DNA from: Bdellovibrionaceae bacterium UBA2351
Lineage (GTDB): Bacteria > Bdellovibrionota > Bdellovibrionia > Bdellovibrionales > Bdellovibrionaceae
Assembly (NCBI GenBank): GCA_002344565.1
Contig: DDTZ01000075.1
Location: forward strand, 1-5,980
DNA: 5,980 nt
Direction of reading: 5' to 3'
The position numbers were made by a program, and so were the translations under genes. The notes beneath the pieces are model-generated. The model was given only the letters and a program-made list of their open reading frames with translations, had not been told where the DNA came from and made no database searches. Shown here in pieces: positions 1 to 5,980 of this stretch. The first letter of the stretch is position 1. Each line of letters opens with the position of its first letter.

Positions 1-354
1 ACCTGAGCACACAAAACCATTCATGTTTTTAAAGTTCTCATTTCGATCTTTTTGAGTCAGCCATAAAAAATGAGATTGCGATTTCAGGTTGCATTTAATT
101 TTACAAAAGTAATACGACTCATCTGTTGTGTTAGACAGCTGAGCAATTTTGCTTTCGCCTATTTCCGCTAGCGCAAGTTTATTTGCATTCGCGCCTTTTA
201 GATCTTTTAAATAAATCTTAGAATCGACGACGGCGTGGCATTGTCCCTCGGCTAAGGTAGGTTCCGTCAGGTAGCGTGTATTTAATGCCTGAGCAAACAG
301 TGTGGAAGGTAGAGTAACAAGTAGAAGTGTAATAGCGGCAATAGTCTGTTTCAT
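1..354 (-). CDS. Small secreted four-cysteine protein of unknown function, C-terminus cut by window edge
   Basis: The frame opens at ATG 352-354 and stays open to base 1, giving 118 visible residues with no stop, so the C-terminus lies outside the window. The N-terminus is a clear Sec signal peptide: MKQT, a hydrophobic stretch (about residues 5-20), then an AQA motif at 21-23 suggesting signal peptidase I cleavage after residue 23. There is no lipobox Cys. The mature part has Cys at 39, 84, 88 and 116, with 84 and 88 in a CxxxC spacing, so one or two disulfides in the periplasm or outside the cell are plausible. I do not recognise the family and assign no function. It follows mgtE by 60 bases on the same strand. 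The Shine-Dalgarno is poor: only GCGG about 14 bases before the ATG. The start is chosen because it places the signal peptide exactly at the N-terminus. Confidence 0.75.
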   Translation of the reverse strand, partial: MKQTIAAITLLLVTLPSTLFAQALNTRYLTEPTLAEGQCHAVVDSKIYLKDLKGANANKLALAEIGESKIAQLSNTTDESYYFCKIKCNLKSQSHFLWLTQKDRNENFKNMNGFVCSG

Positions 355-414
355 GGGCTAGTTTTACCGCAAGAGTGATAGGCTATCTATATCGTGAAAT
401 ACGACAGGAGATTT
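355..414 (-). other. Short intergenic gap between mgtE and the secreted-protein gene
   Basis: Sixty noncoding bases between the mgtE stop and the next ATG. On the minus strand they contain an AT-rich TATAGAT that could be a -10 element, but no convincing -35 at proper spacing. An 11-base perfect inverted repeat, GATAG-C-CTATC, lies at 377-387. The one-base loop and lack of a following T-run make it a poor terminator; it could be a small operator or chance. Whether the downstream gene has its own promoter cannot be decided from this. Confidence 0.4.
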
Positions 415-1806
415 TTACAAAATAAGGCCACTTAGGAAGAAGCTCGCCATCGAGAAGTAAATGACTAGGCCGGTAACGTCCACAAGGGTAGCTACGCCAG
501 GAGCTGAGGCCGTCGCCGGATCCAGATCAAGCTTTTTAAGAATAAATGGCAACATCGAACCGCAGATAGTTCCCCATAAAACGACACCCAGGATACTGCA
601 GGCGACGGTGATGGCGACGTGGAAATAGTGAGGCCCATATTGGCTTTCTTTATTGGGCCACAATAGGATTCGAATAATACCAAGAGTTCCCAAAAATGTG
701 CCTAATGCCAAACCGCTCATTATTTCGCGACTTAGGACACGCCACCAATCACGTAAACGTACTTCGCCTAGCGCCATTGCGCGAATGATCAGTGTTGAGG
801 CCTGCGAGCCCGAATTACCACCACTTGAAATAATCAAAGGAATGAAGAGAGCTAAAACGACGGCACGTTCAATTTCTGATTGGAAAAAACCCATTGCCGA
901 AGCGGTAAACATTTCACCGATAAATAGAATTCCCAGCCAGCCCGCCCGTTTACGAATAAGTTCGAACAAAGAAATTTTTAAATAAGGCGCATCGAGAGTT
1001 TCAACGGCACCTAATTTTTGGATATCTTCCGTCGCTTCCTCTTGGATCGCGGATGTTACGTCATCGAACGTAACGATACCCTGCATTTGACCGTCATCAT
1101 TAATAACAGGTAAAGCCATCAAGTTTTGTTGCGAGAAGATACGACCGATTTGCTCTTGATCCAGATTTACTGGAATTTTGATGACATCGGTTTTCATAAT
1201 ATCACGAACCATTTTGCTAGGGTTTGCGGCGAATAATTCTCGGAAAGAAACTACACCGAGCAATACCTGATTGTTGTCCAACACATACGCATAGTAGATC
1301 GTTTCGACTTGGGTTTTGGCTTGAATACGCAAGTAGCTGATCGCTTCGTCCACAGTCATGTCCGGTCTTAAACGGGCATAACGAGAACTCATTAATCCCC
1401 CGGCATTGTCTTCGGCGTAGGCCAGTAGGGCTGTTACTTCACGGCGAGTTTGAGGGTCCAATAAATTTAAAATTTCTTCTCGGCTGTCTAGTCCGATTTC
1501 TTGAATTACGTCCGCTACGTCATCAGGAGCCAGCAAGCGCACCCAAGAGCGTTTTTCAAGCGCCGCGAATTCAGAAATTAATTCGGCTTGGTCATGAGTG
1601 GTAAGACTTAAAAATAGTTCTTCGGCTTCTGTGCGAGGGAGAGCTGCAAATTTTTGGCGACGTTCACCGATGGGAAGGGCTGTCCATGAAGTGGCCAAAT
1701 TGATGATTTCGTTTTCAGGGACTTCTTCTAACGTATGGATATTTTCTTCAGTATTTTCTAAGGCGTCTTCGTTAGTAGGGATGTCCTGTTTTTGATTGTC
1801 TTCCAT
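415..1806 (-). CDS. mgtE: Magnesium transporter MgtE
   Basis: Inner-membrane Mg2+ channel of the MgtE/SLC41 family; the family works as a homodimer gated by cytosolic Mg2+. The 463-residue length is usual. Order of parts: an acidic Asn/Glu-rich N-terminal tail (1-34), the superhelical MgtE N domain (about 35-135), two CBS domains (about 138-198 and 202-258) that sense Mg2+, a plug/connecting helix (about 260-282), and five membrane segments (about 287-310, 313-340, 360-382, 395-420, 438-462). The diagnostic PLIISSGGNSGSQAST lies at 323-338. The last segment carries PGVATLVDVTG with Asp443, matching the pore Asp essential in Thermus MgtE. The start is firm: ATG at 1804-1806 is the first possible in-frame start after an in-frame TAA at 1840-1842, with a weak AAGAAG ribosome site five bases upstream. 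The gene lies 87 bases after the ABC pair, too little room for a full M-box Mg2+ riboswitch. Confidence 0.96.
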   Translation of the reverse strand: MEDNQKQDIPTNEDALENTEENIHTLEEVPENEIINLATSWTALPIGERRQKFAALPRTEAEELFLSLTTHDQAELISEFAALEKRSWVRLLAPDDVADVIQEIGLDSREEILNLLDPQTRREVTALLAYAEDNAGGLMSSRYARLRPDMTVDEAISYLRIQAKTQVETIYYAYVLDNNQVLLGVVSFRELFAANPSKMVRDIMKTDVIKIPVNLDQEQIGRIFSQQNLMALPVINDDGQMQGIVTFDDVTSAIQEEATEDIQKLGAVETLDAPYLKISLFELIRKRAGWLGILFIGEMFTASAMGFFQSEIERAVVLALFIPLIISSGGNSGSQASTLIIRAMALGEVRLRDWWRVLSREIMSGLALGTFLGTLGIIRILLWPNKESQYGPHYFHVAITVACSILGVVLWGTICGSMLPFILKKLDLDPATASAPGVATLVDVTGLVIYFSMASFFLSGLIL

Positions 1807-1893
1807 CGATACTTCTTTCGGTATTTCAGCGGAGAGCCTTTAGAAATTTTTAGAATTAATAGCAGATTATTATCGCAAAATTCAAGCAGTAAA
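1807..1893 (-). promoter_or_regulatory. Intergenic gap with a possible weak sigma-70-type promoter for mgtE
   Basis: On the minus strand, TTGAAT (1885-1880) and TATTAA (1861-1856) are separated by 18 bases. Each matches 4 of 6 consensus positions, in an AT-rich stretch placed about 50 bases before the mgtE ATG. This is a by-eye match only and could be chance in AT-rich DNA. No stable hairpin followed by a T-run was seen after the ABC gene stop, so read-through from the upstream genes is also possible. Confidence 0.25.
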
Positions 1894-3738
1894 TCAGCTC
1901 GGCCTTGCCCCATCGAATTTTTTGAATTCTTCGATAATGTCCATAGCTGGACCTATTTTGCGAATCTCGCCCTTATCAAGCCAAACGATGCGATCGCATT
2001 TTTCTAAGGTTGATAGGCGATGGGCAATGATGAGAACGGTTCGATCACTGAAGAATTCTTCAGTTGCGCGTACCATGAGTTCTTCGGAATGAGGATCCAC
2101 GGAGCTTGTTGCCTCATCCAATATTACGATCGGAGCTTTTTGCAACAAGGTACGCGCTAAACATAATAATTGTTTTTCGCCAACGGAAAGATTTTTACCA
2201 CGCTCTTCAATTCGGGTGTCCAGGATGTAGCGGTCCTCAACACTTGAAACATAACCCACTTGTACCAAGGTCTGCATCAGGTTAGTCTCGCTGATCTGTT
2301 GTAAGGGATCCAGGTTTTCACGAAGAGTGCCTTGAAATAGGACGGGATCTTGCGAAATGTAAGAATAATTGTAGCGATAGGTGGTCAAATCTAAATCAAT
2401 AATCGGCTCTTGGCCATTGATTAAGATGCGGCCTTTTTCATACGGGTAGAGCATGAAAAGCGACTGGATCAAGCTTGTTTTTCCAGAACCTGTACGACCA
2501 ATAATTCCAATTTTTTCACCAAAGTGAATCTTCAGTGAAATGCCCTTTAAAATCCAAGGTAAATCAGGTGAGTAGCGAAACCAAAGATTGTCTAACGTTA
2601 AATCCCCGGTGCCACGTGCGCTCGTTTTTGATTGCGGTGCACTCAGTTTAGATAGCATTTCAGGTGAACGAATTAGGCTAGGCAGCTGCTGTAAATATTC
2701 TGTTTTTTGTCCATACTCTAGGTCTTTATTTAAATACTGAGATAGCCTTTCAATTCCGATAACCCCTTCTTCAAGTTGTGCCAACCATTCGAAAAACATT
2801 TGAATCGTATTTCCCGAGTAGACGATTAATCCAAACGAGGCACCAATTGCACCAGCCGATATCTTTCCGTCTCTAATAAGGTAAAAGGACATGACTCCAA
2901 CTAAAAGTAAAAGCAGGCTGCTTAAGGTATTCATCTGAAGTGAGAACTTCATAATCTCGACGTTAGTTTTCAATCGTTGGTTAACGTAGAACGTATCTAA
3001 CAAATCAAAACGTTTACGGAACGTATCGGATCGACCACTAATTTTAATTGTGGTTGCACCTTGGGTACTTTCGGCGAAATGAGAAATGGAGGGGGATCGG
3101 CTGGCCGACAGGGCTCTGCGTTCGGTGCGTAATTTGTGAATGTTCTTTTTGTAAATAAAAAGATTTAGGAAAATAATAAACACGAGTGGAATGGCAAAGT
3201 AAAAGCTGGACGCCACAATTAAAACTAAAATACAGATCAAATCAAAAATAATCGATAAGAACTCGGCCAGAGGGCCACCAAACAAACGAAACACGGTTCC
3301 GTAATCTGATGAAAAACGAGTAATAATTCGTCCTGCTGGGTTTTCGTCGAAAAACCGTATCGGAAAACGAGATGTTTTAAATGTTACCCAATCATAGATA
3401 GAAGACACCGCATAGGCCGAATAACGCGAAAACAAGATCCTAAAGAACAAAGTAAACCCAAAGCCGGCCGCGCACATAATTCCCAATAACGTAAGATAAT
3501 CTTGGTGGCTCCATCCTTCAAACTGAGGATGGAGTGTGCATTGTGCGGGAGCCTTACAAAGTGAATCCACCCAGTAACCGATAATATTGGCTTGTCCTAA
3601 AATTAAAACACGGCCTGCCAAACCCATAAATAATGCAATATATAACGCCTTAGTATATGGGCGATATGCCTTTGATAGCGTGTCAAATACAGCTCGCGAA
3701 AACTGCTTTTCCGATTCTACCTTCTCTTCAAACTTCAT
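1894..3738 (-). CDS. ABCC (MRP)-like half ABC exporter, TMD2-NBD2 type, consensus ATPase half
   Basis: Type I ABC exporter half (614 residues): membrane domain about 28-320 with six predicted helices, then the nucleotide-binding domain about 378-600. Seen motifs: A-loop YSPDL (389-393), Walker A GRTGSGKT (414-421, Lys420), Q-loop Gln463 within ISQDPVLFQGTLRENLDP, signature LSVGE (517-521, degenerate relative to LSGGQ), Walker B ending Asp541-Glu542 and switch His573. The YxPDLP..LKGIS, QDPVLF..TLR.NLDP and LSVG.KQLLCLAR motifs are those of the second NBD of eukaryotic ABCC transporters. FFDENPAGRIITRFSSD (129-145) likewise resembles the ABCC TMD2 coupling region. It should pair with the upstream ABC protein, supplying the catalytic Glu of the consensus ATP site. 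Its ATG overlaps the upstream stop (ATGA), with GGAG seven bases before. The predicted outer loop after helix 1 holds Cys61 and Cys67. The substrate cannot be read from sequence. Confidence 0.93.
   Translation of the reverse strand: MKFEEKVESEKQFSRAVFDTLSKAYRPYTKALYIALFMGLAGRVLILGQANIIGYWVDSLCKAPAQCTLHPQFEGWSHQDYLTLLGIMCAAGFGFTLFFRILFSRYSAYAVSSIYDWVTFKTSRFPIRFFDENPAGRIITRFSSDYGTVFRLFGGPLAEFLSIIFDLICILVLIVASSFYFAIPLVFIIFLNLFIYKKNIHKLRTERRALSASRSPSISHFAESTQGATTIKISGRSDTFRKRFDLLDTFYVNQRLKTNVEIMKFSLQMNTLSSLLLLLVGVMSFYLIRDGKISAGAIGASFGLIVYSGNTIQMFFEWLAQLEEGVIGIERLSQYLNKDLEYGQKTEYLQQLPSLIRSPEMLSKLSAPQSKTSARGTGDLTLDNLWFRYSPDLPWILKGISLKIHFGEKIGIIGRTGSGKTSLIQSLFMLYPYEKGRILINGQEPIIDLDLTTYRYNYSYISQDPVLFQGTLRENLDPLQQISETNLMQTLVQVGYVSSVEDRYILDTRIEERGKNLSVGEKQLLCLARTLLQKAPIVILDEATSSVDPHSEELMVRATEEFFSDRTVLIIAHRLSTLEKCDRIVWLDKGEIRKIGPAMDIIEEFKKFDGARPS
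3735..3738 (-). other. ATGA stop/start overlap coupling the two ABC genes
   Basis: The TGA of the first ABC gene (3735-3737) shares bases with the ATG of the second (3736-3738). This is the standard arrangement for translational re-initiation and fits a fixed subunit ratio in a heterodimer. Confidence 0.9.
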
Positions 3739-5525
3739 ACGCCGTCTCCATTATCTTTTTCGATAAAGTCGGGCGATGTGTTTTCTGCCAGTTGATTGCA
3801 GAACAATCTGAAATCAGCATCCTTAGTAATCAGATCAGAATAGGAACCTGAAATTTTGATTTGGCCATTTTGCATAAAATGAATAACATCAGCCGAAACA
3901 AGAAGATTCAGACGATGCGTGGTCATGATTACAGTTTTGTTTTTCCAGGCGCCATTAACAAGGTGGTTGAAAATCAAATGCTCGGTTTCTGAATCTAGCG
4001 CGCTAAACGAATCATCTAAAACTATGATATCCCGATCATCAAAAGCGGCTCGCGCGATATTGATTCTTTGTTTTTGTCCGCCAGATAGGTTGACACCGCG
4101 TTCACCGAATTCAGTTTCTAAGCCGTTCTCTAAAACAGCCATGTCTTTTTTAAACTGGGCGTGTAAGATAGCCTGAGTCACTTTGTCATCAAGGTTCTTG
4201 GGGGAGTCGTACTGTAAGAAAATGTTATCTCGCAAAGTAGTGGAAACAATCAAGCCCTCTTGGGGAACGTAACTGTATACATTTCTGAAGTTAGATACCT
4301 TTTCAGAAATGTATTTTTTATTAATCGCGTAGCGCGACCATTCACAGTTTGTTTCGCCAAGTAGAGACAGTAGCAATAGGCTTTTGCCGCTGCCTACTTC
4401 GCCAACGATCATTGCATGCTGCCCTCTAGCGATTTTAAGGGATTCTATATTTAAGATCTGTTGATCTTGGATCGAAAGCTTTAGTTTTTCGACTTCAATG
4501 ATTGTTTTTGAATCCCAGGTTATTATTTCCGGCTCTTTTGACTCAAGTTTGTTTTTAGCGGATAAGAACGTTTCAATACGCGCAATACTGGTTGCCGCGT
4601 CGAATGCGAACGTGAAGAACCATGGCATCTGTCTAAACGGGCGTGTAAGGAAAACACCTAAAATCCAAAGCAGCGCAAAAATTTCGCCGGGACTCAGATC
4701 GCGTTTATAATACATCACCAACAAACTCAGTGTGACAATGTTTACTATAAATGTGAACGAAGTAGAAATGGAGTTCATAACTTGACCATTTGTAACCATT
4801 TTCACGCGGTTGCGAGTTTCAACCTCACGCTTATTGATGATTTTTTGTTCGATGATTTCCACCCACCCCAGAATACGAAGTGTACGAATGTTCTGTACCC
4901 ACTCGTTCACAAAGCCTAGGCGTTCGGCAGCTAGCGTTTTGAACATATAGAAGAATTTCGATTGGCGAAATGCTAAAAACGTATTTAGGGTAGTGATCGC
5001 TATTATAACCAATATGGTGAATAGAATTGGCGTATCAAAGAAGGTAACCAAAACAAAAGGAGTAATCAAAAGAGGGAAAAATGTAGACGAGCCAGACGGC
5101 AGTGTTTGATCTAAATAAACAGTAGCTCCAGAAACATCAGTTGCATAGAGCGATACAATTTCGCCTAACGGACGACGGGTCATTGTATCTAGTTTTAAGG
5201 ACAACATTTTGTCGTAAATTTTCTCGCCAATTTTTTTCTGCATGAATAAAGCTTCTTTTACACCAAGATAGTTCGTTAACTGATTTAGAAGCTGACTCAT
5301 TACTAAAAAGAAGACAGCCAAAAATAGATAAGGAAGTGGGCTAGAGAAGGAAAGAAAGCTTGGTAAATAACTATGCTCGTAAATTAGAAAATCAATGAAA
5401 CCTTTTTGGAAGTAGGGCGACAGAATGCCAAGAATTGCTGATAGAAATGATATAGCTAAAATCAGTACGCGGTACGACATTCTATTGAATAAAACGTACT
5501 TAGTTAAAGAGCTATACTCGCGCAT
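3735..5525 (-). CDS. ABCC (MRP)-like half ABC exporter, TMD1-NBD1 type, degenerate ATPase half
   Basis: Type I ABC exporter half (596 residues). The membrane domain (about 15-315, six predicted helices) contains GEIVSLYATDVSGA and NEWVQNIRTLRILGW, which resemble the GEIVN..S.D and NE.L.GI..LKLYAWE stretches of ABCC TMD1. NBD (about 341-570): Walker A GEVGSGKS (375-382, Lys381), Q-loop Gln422, GERGVNLSGGQKQR with an intact signature (480-484), Walker B ending Asp504-Asp505, and switch His537. The usual catalytic Glu is Asp505, as in ABCC first NBDs, and no aromatic A-loop residue precedes Walker A. Unlike eukaryotic ABCC NBD1, the Walker A to Q-loop distance (41 residues) shows no deletion. 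It is expected to form a heterodimer with the next gene product. The start ATG at 5523-5525 has GAGG four bases upstream and lies inside the preceding gene. E. coli MdlA-type heterodimer subunits are the main alternative family. Confidence 0.92.
   Translation of the reverse strand: MREYSSLTKYVLFNRMSYRVLILAISFLSAILGILSPYFQKGFIDFLIYEHSYLPSFLSFSSPLPYLFLAVFFLVMSQLLNQLTNYLGVKEALFMQKKIGEKIYDKMLSLKLDTMTRRPLGEIVSLYATDVSGATVYLDQTLPSGSSTFFPLLITPFVLVTFFDTPILFTILVIIAITTLNTFLAFRQSKFFYMFKTLAAERLGFVNEWVQNIRTLRILGWVEIIEQKIINKREVETRNRVKMVTNGQVMNSISTSFTFIVNIVTLSLLVMYYKRDLSPGEIFALLWILGVFLTRPFRQMPWFFTFAFDAATSIARIETFLSAKNKLESKEPEIITWDSKTIIEVEKLKLSIQDQQILNIESLKIARGQHAMIVGEVGSGKSLLLLSLLGETNCEWSRYAINKKYISEKVSNFRNVYSYVPQEGLIVSTTLRDNIFLQYDSPKNLDDKVTQAILHAQFKKDMAVLENGLETEFGERGVNLSGGQKQRINIARAAFDDRDIIVLDDSFSALDSETEHLIFNHLVNGAWKNKTVIMTTHRLNLLVSADVIHFMQNGQIKISGSYSDLITKDADFRLFCNQLAENTSPDFIEKDNGDGV
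3746..3749 (-). promoter_or_regulatory. Ribosome binding site of the second ABC gene
   Basis: GGAG on the minus strand, seven bases before ATG 3736-3738 and lying within the last codons of the first ABC gene. It supports the chosen start and independent as well as coupled initiation. Confidence 0.75.
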
Positions 5526-5980
5526 GTCGCCTCAACCAACCTGTGAATGTGTAGCGAGGAACTCGAGCCTCTAAAACCTCGTGGTGAAACATGTCACTAC
5601 GGAATAACACAAATGTGCCGCCTCGGGGAGCCACTTGAAGAATTTCTTGTTCAGAATTTTTAGGATCGTAGATGACAAGTTCGCCGCCGTCGCCGGGTTG
5701 CCAATTAGGATTTAAATAGAAAATAAATGTAAAGAGTCGGTTGTTTAAACCTGTGCCATTATCAATATGTTTTCCGTAATGAGAACCAGCCGGATAAATC
5801 GAAAAGTGAGCCTCGATGTCGTCAATAGGCACTCTAAAATAATTTTTTAGTTCAATGGAAAAATCATGCAACCACGTGCCTATGGATTGCGTCTCGTTAA
5901 TAAATTCGTGAACCCATAGAATTTTATCAGATCGGATGTTTGTGTTTTTTACCTCATGGCCTTTTTTTCCGATAGAAGAC
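5512..5980 (-). CDS. PHD/EGLN-like 2-oxoglutarate- and Fe(II)-dependent prolyl hydroxylase, N-terminus cut by window edge
   Basis: The frame is open to the right edge, giving 155 visible residues. The TTG at 5869-5871 is an internal Leu codon, because conserved sequence continues upstream of it. Numbering from the edge, it shows IRSDKILW (15-22), equivalent to IRGDKITW of human PHD2, preceded by a stretch like the PHD finger loop. Then come IYPAGSHYGKHIDN with metal ligands His71 and Asp73, FYLNPNW, GGELVIY, the distal metal His133 in HHEV, and Arg142 in PRYTFTGW, placed nine residues after His133 as is the 2-oxoglutarate-binding Arg of PHD2. All catalytic residues are therefore present. The enzyme should be a cytosolic dioxygenase hydroxylating a peptide or protein, probably at proline. 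Bacterial PHDs such as the Pseudomonas enzyme act on EF-Tu. Its last 14 bases overlap the first ABC gene. The substrate is unknown; another SM-20-type oxygenase activity remains possible. Confidence 0.88.
   Translation of the reverse strand, partial: SSIGKKGHEVKNTNIRSDKILWVHEFINETQSIGTWLHDFSIELKNYFRVPIDDIEAHFSIYPAGSHYGKHIDNGTGLNNRLFTFIFYLNPNWQPGDGGELVIYDPKNSEQEILQVAPRGGTFVLFRSDMFHHEVLEARVPRYTFTGWLRRHARV
5530..5534 (-). promoter_or_regulatory. Ribosome binding site of the first ABC gene, inside the hydroxylase gene
   Basis: TGAGG on the minus strand, four bases before ATG 5523-5525. It sits in the coding end of the hydroxylase gene and supports the start that gives a 14-base overlap. Confidence 0.65.

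Noticed and set aside
355..414. Intrinsic terminator after mgtE
   Set aside because: The only inverted repeat has a one-base loop and five-pair arms with no U-run after it.
653..985. Plus-strand open frame of 110 codons opposite mgtE
   Set aside because: It lies entirely antisense to the conserved membrane domain of mgtE, and its Arg/Ser/Pro-rich product looks like a shadow frame with no recognisable domain.
1807..1893. M-box riboswitch or terminator between the ABC pair and mgtE
   Set aside because: The gap is too short for a full M-box, and no stable hairpin with a following T-run was found by eye.
4011..4016. Asp-Asp at Walker B as a sequencing error or inactivating mutation in the first ABC gene
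   Set aside because: The Asp for Glu change is matched by the LSVGE signature in the partner, the expected complementary pattern of a heterodimer, so it reads as a natural degenerate site.
3919..4176. Plus-strand open frame opposite the NBD of the first ABC gene
   Set aside because: It is antisense to the conserved Walker B, signature and switch region, and has no family resemblance of its own.
5869..5871. TTG as the start of the hydroxylase gene
   Set aside because: The frame stays open upstream to the window edge and encodes the conserved IRSDKILW segment that belongs to the PHD fold, so this codon is an internal Leu.

Overview
All five genes in this window lie on the minus strand, so transcription runs from the right edge toward the left. 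The order is: a 5'-truncated 2-oxoglutarate/Fe(II) dioxygenase of the PHD (EGLN/SM-20) prolyl hydroxylase type (5512-5980), two half-size ABC exporters (3735-5525 and 1894-3738), the Mg2+ channel/transporter MgtE (415-1806), and a small secreted cysteine-containing protein that runs off the left edge (1-354). About 97% of the window is coding. No RNA gene, mobile element, CRISPR array or long repeat was seen.

The first three genes form a tight translationally coupled unit. The hydroxylase overlaps the first ABC gene by 14 bases, and the two ABC genes overlap by 4 bases (ATGA). The ABC proteins read as the two halves of an ABCC (MRP/CFTR)-type transporter encoded as separate chains. The first resembles the TMD1-NBD1 half: it has LSGGQ, but Asp-Asp at Walker B and no A-loop aromatic. 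The second resembles the TMD2-NBD2 half: it has a YSPDL A-loop, QDPVLFQGTLRENLDP, a degenerate LSVGE signature and an intact Asp-Glu Walker B. The defects are complementary, so a heterodimer would have one consensus and one degenerate ATP site. The substrate is unknown. The coupled hydroxylase might act on an exported molecule or on a cellular protein, but the sequence does not show which.

An 87-base gap with a possible weak promoter separates the ABC pair from mgtE, and a 60-base gap separates mgtE from the small secreted protein. No convincing intrinsic terminator was found in either gap, so the whole array may be partly co-transcribed.

The organism is a bacterium of moderate-to-low GC. 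The exported protein with an AxA signal peptidase site and the housekeeping-like content fit a Gram-negative chromosome. A Bdellovibrio-like lineage is possible from the general flavour of the proteins, but that is a guess and not shown by the sequence.
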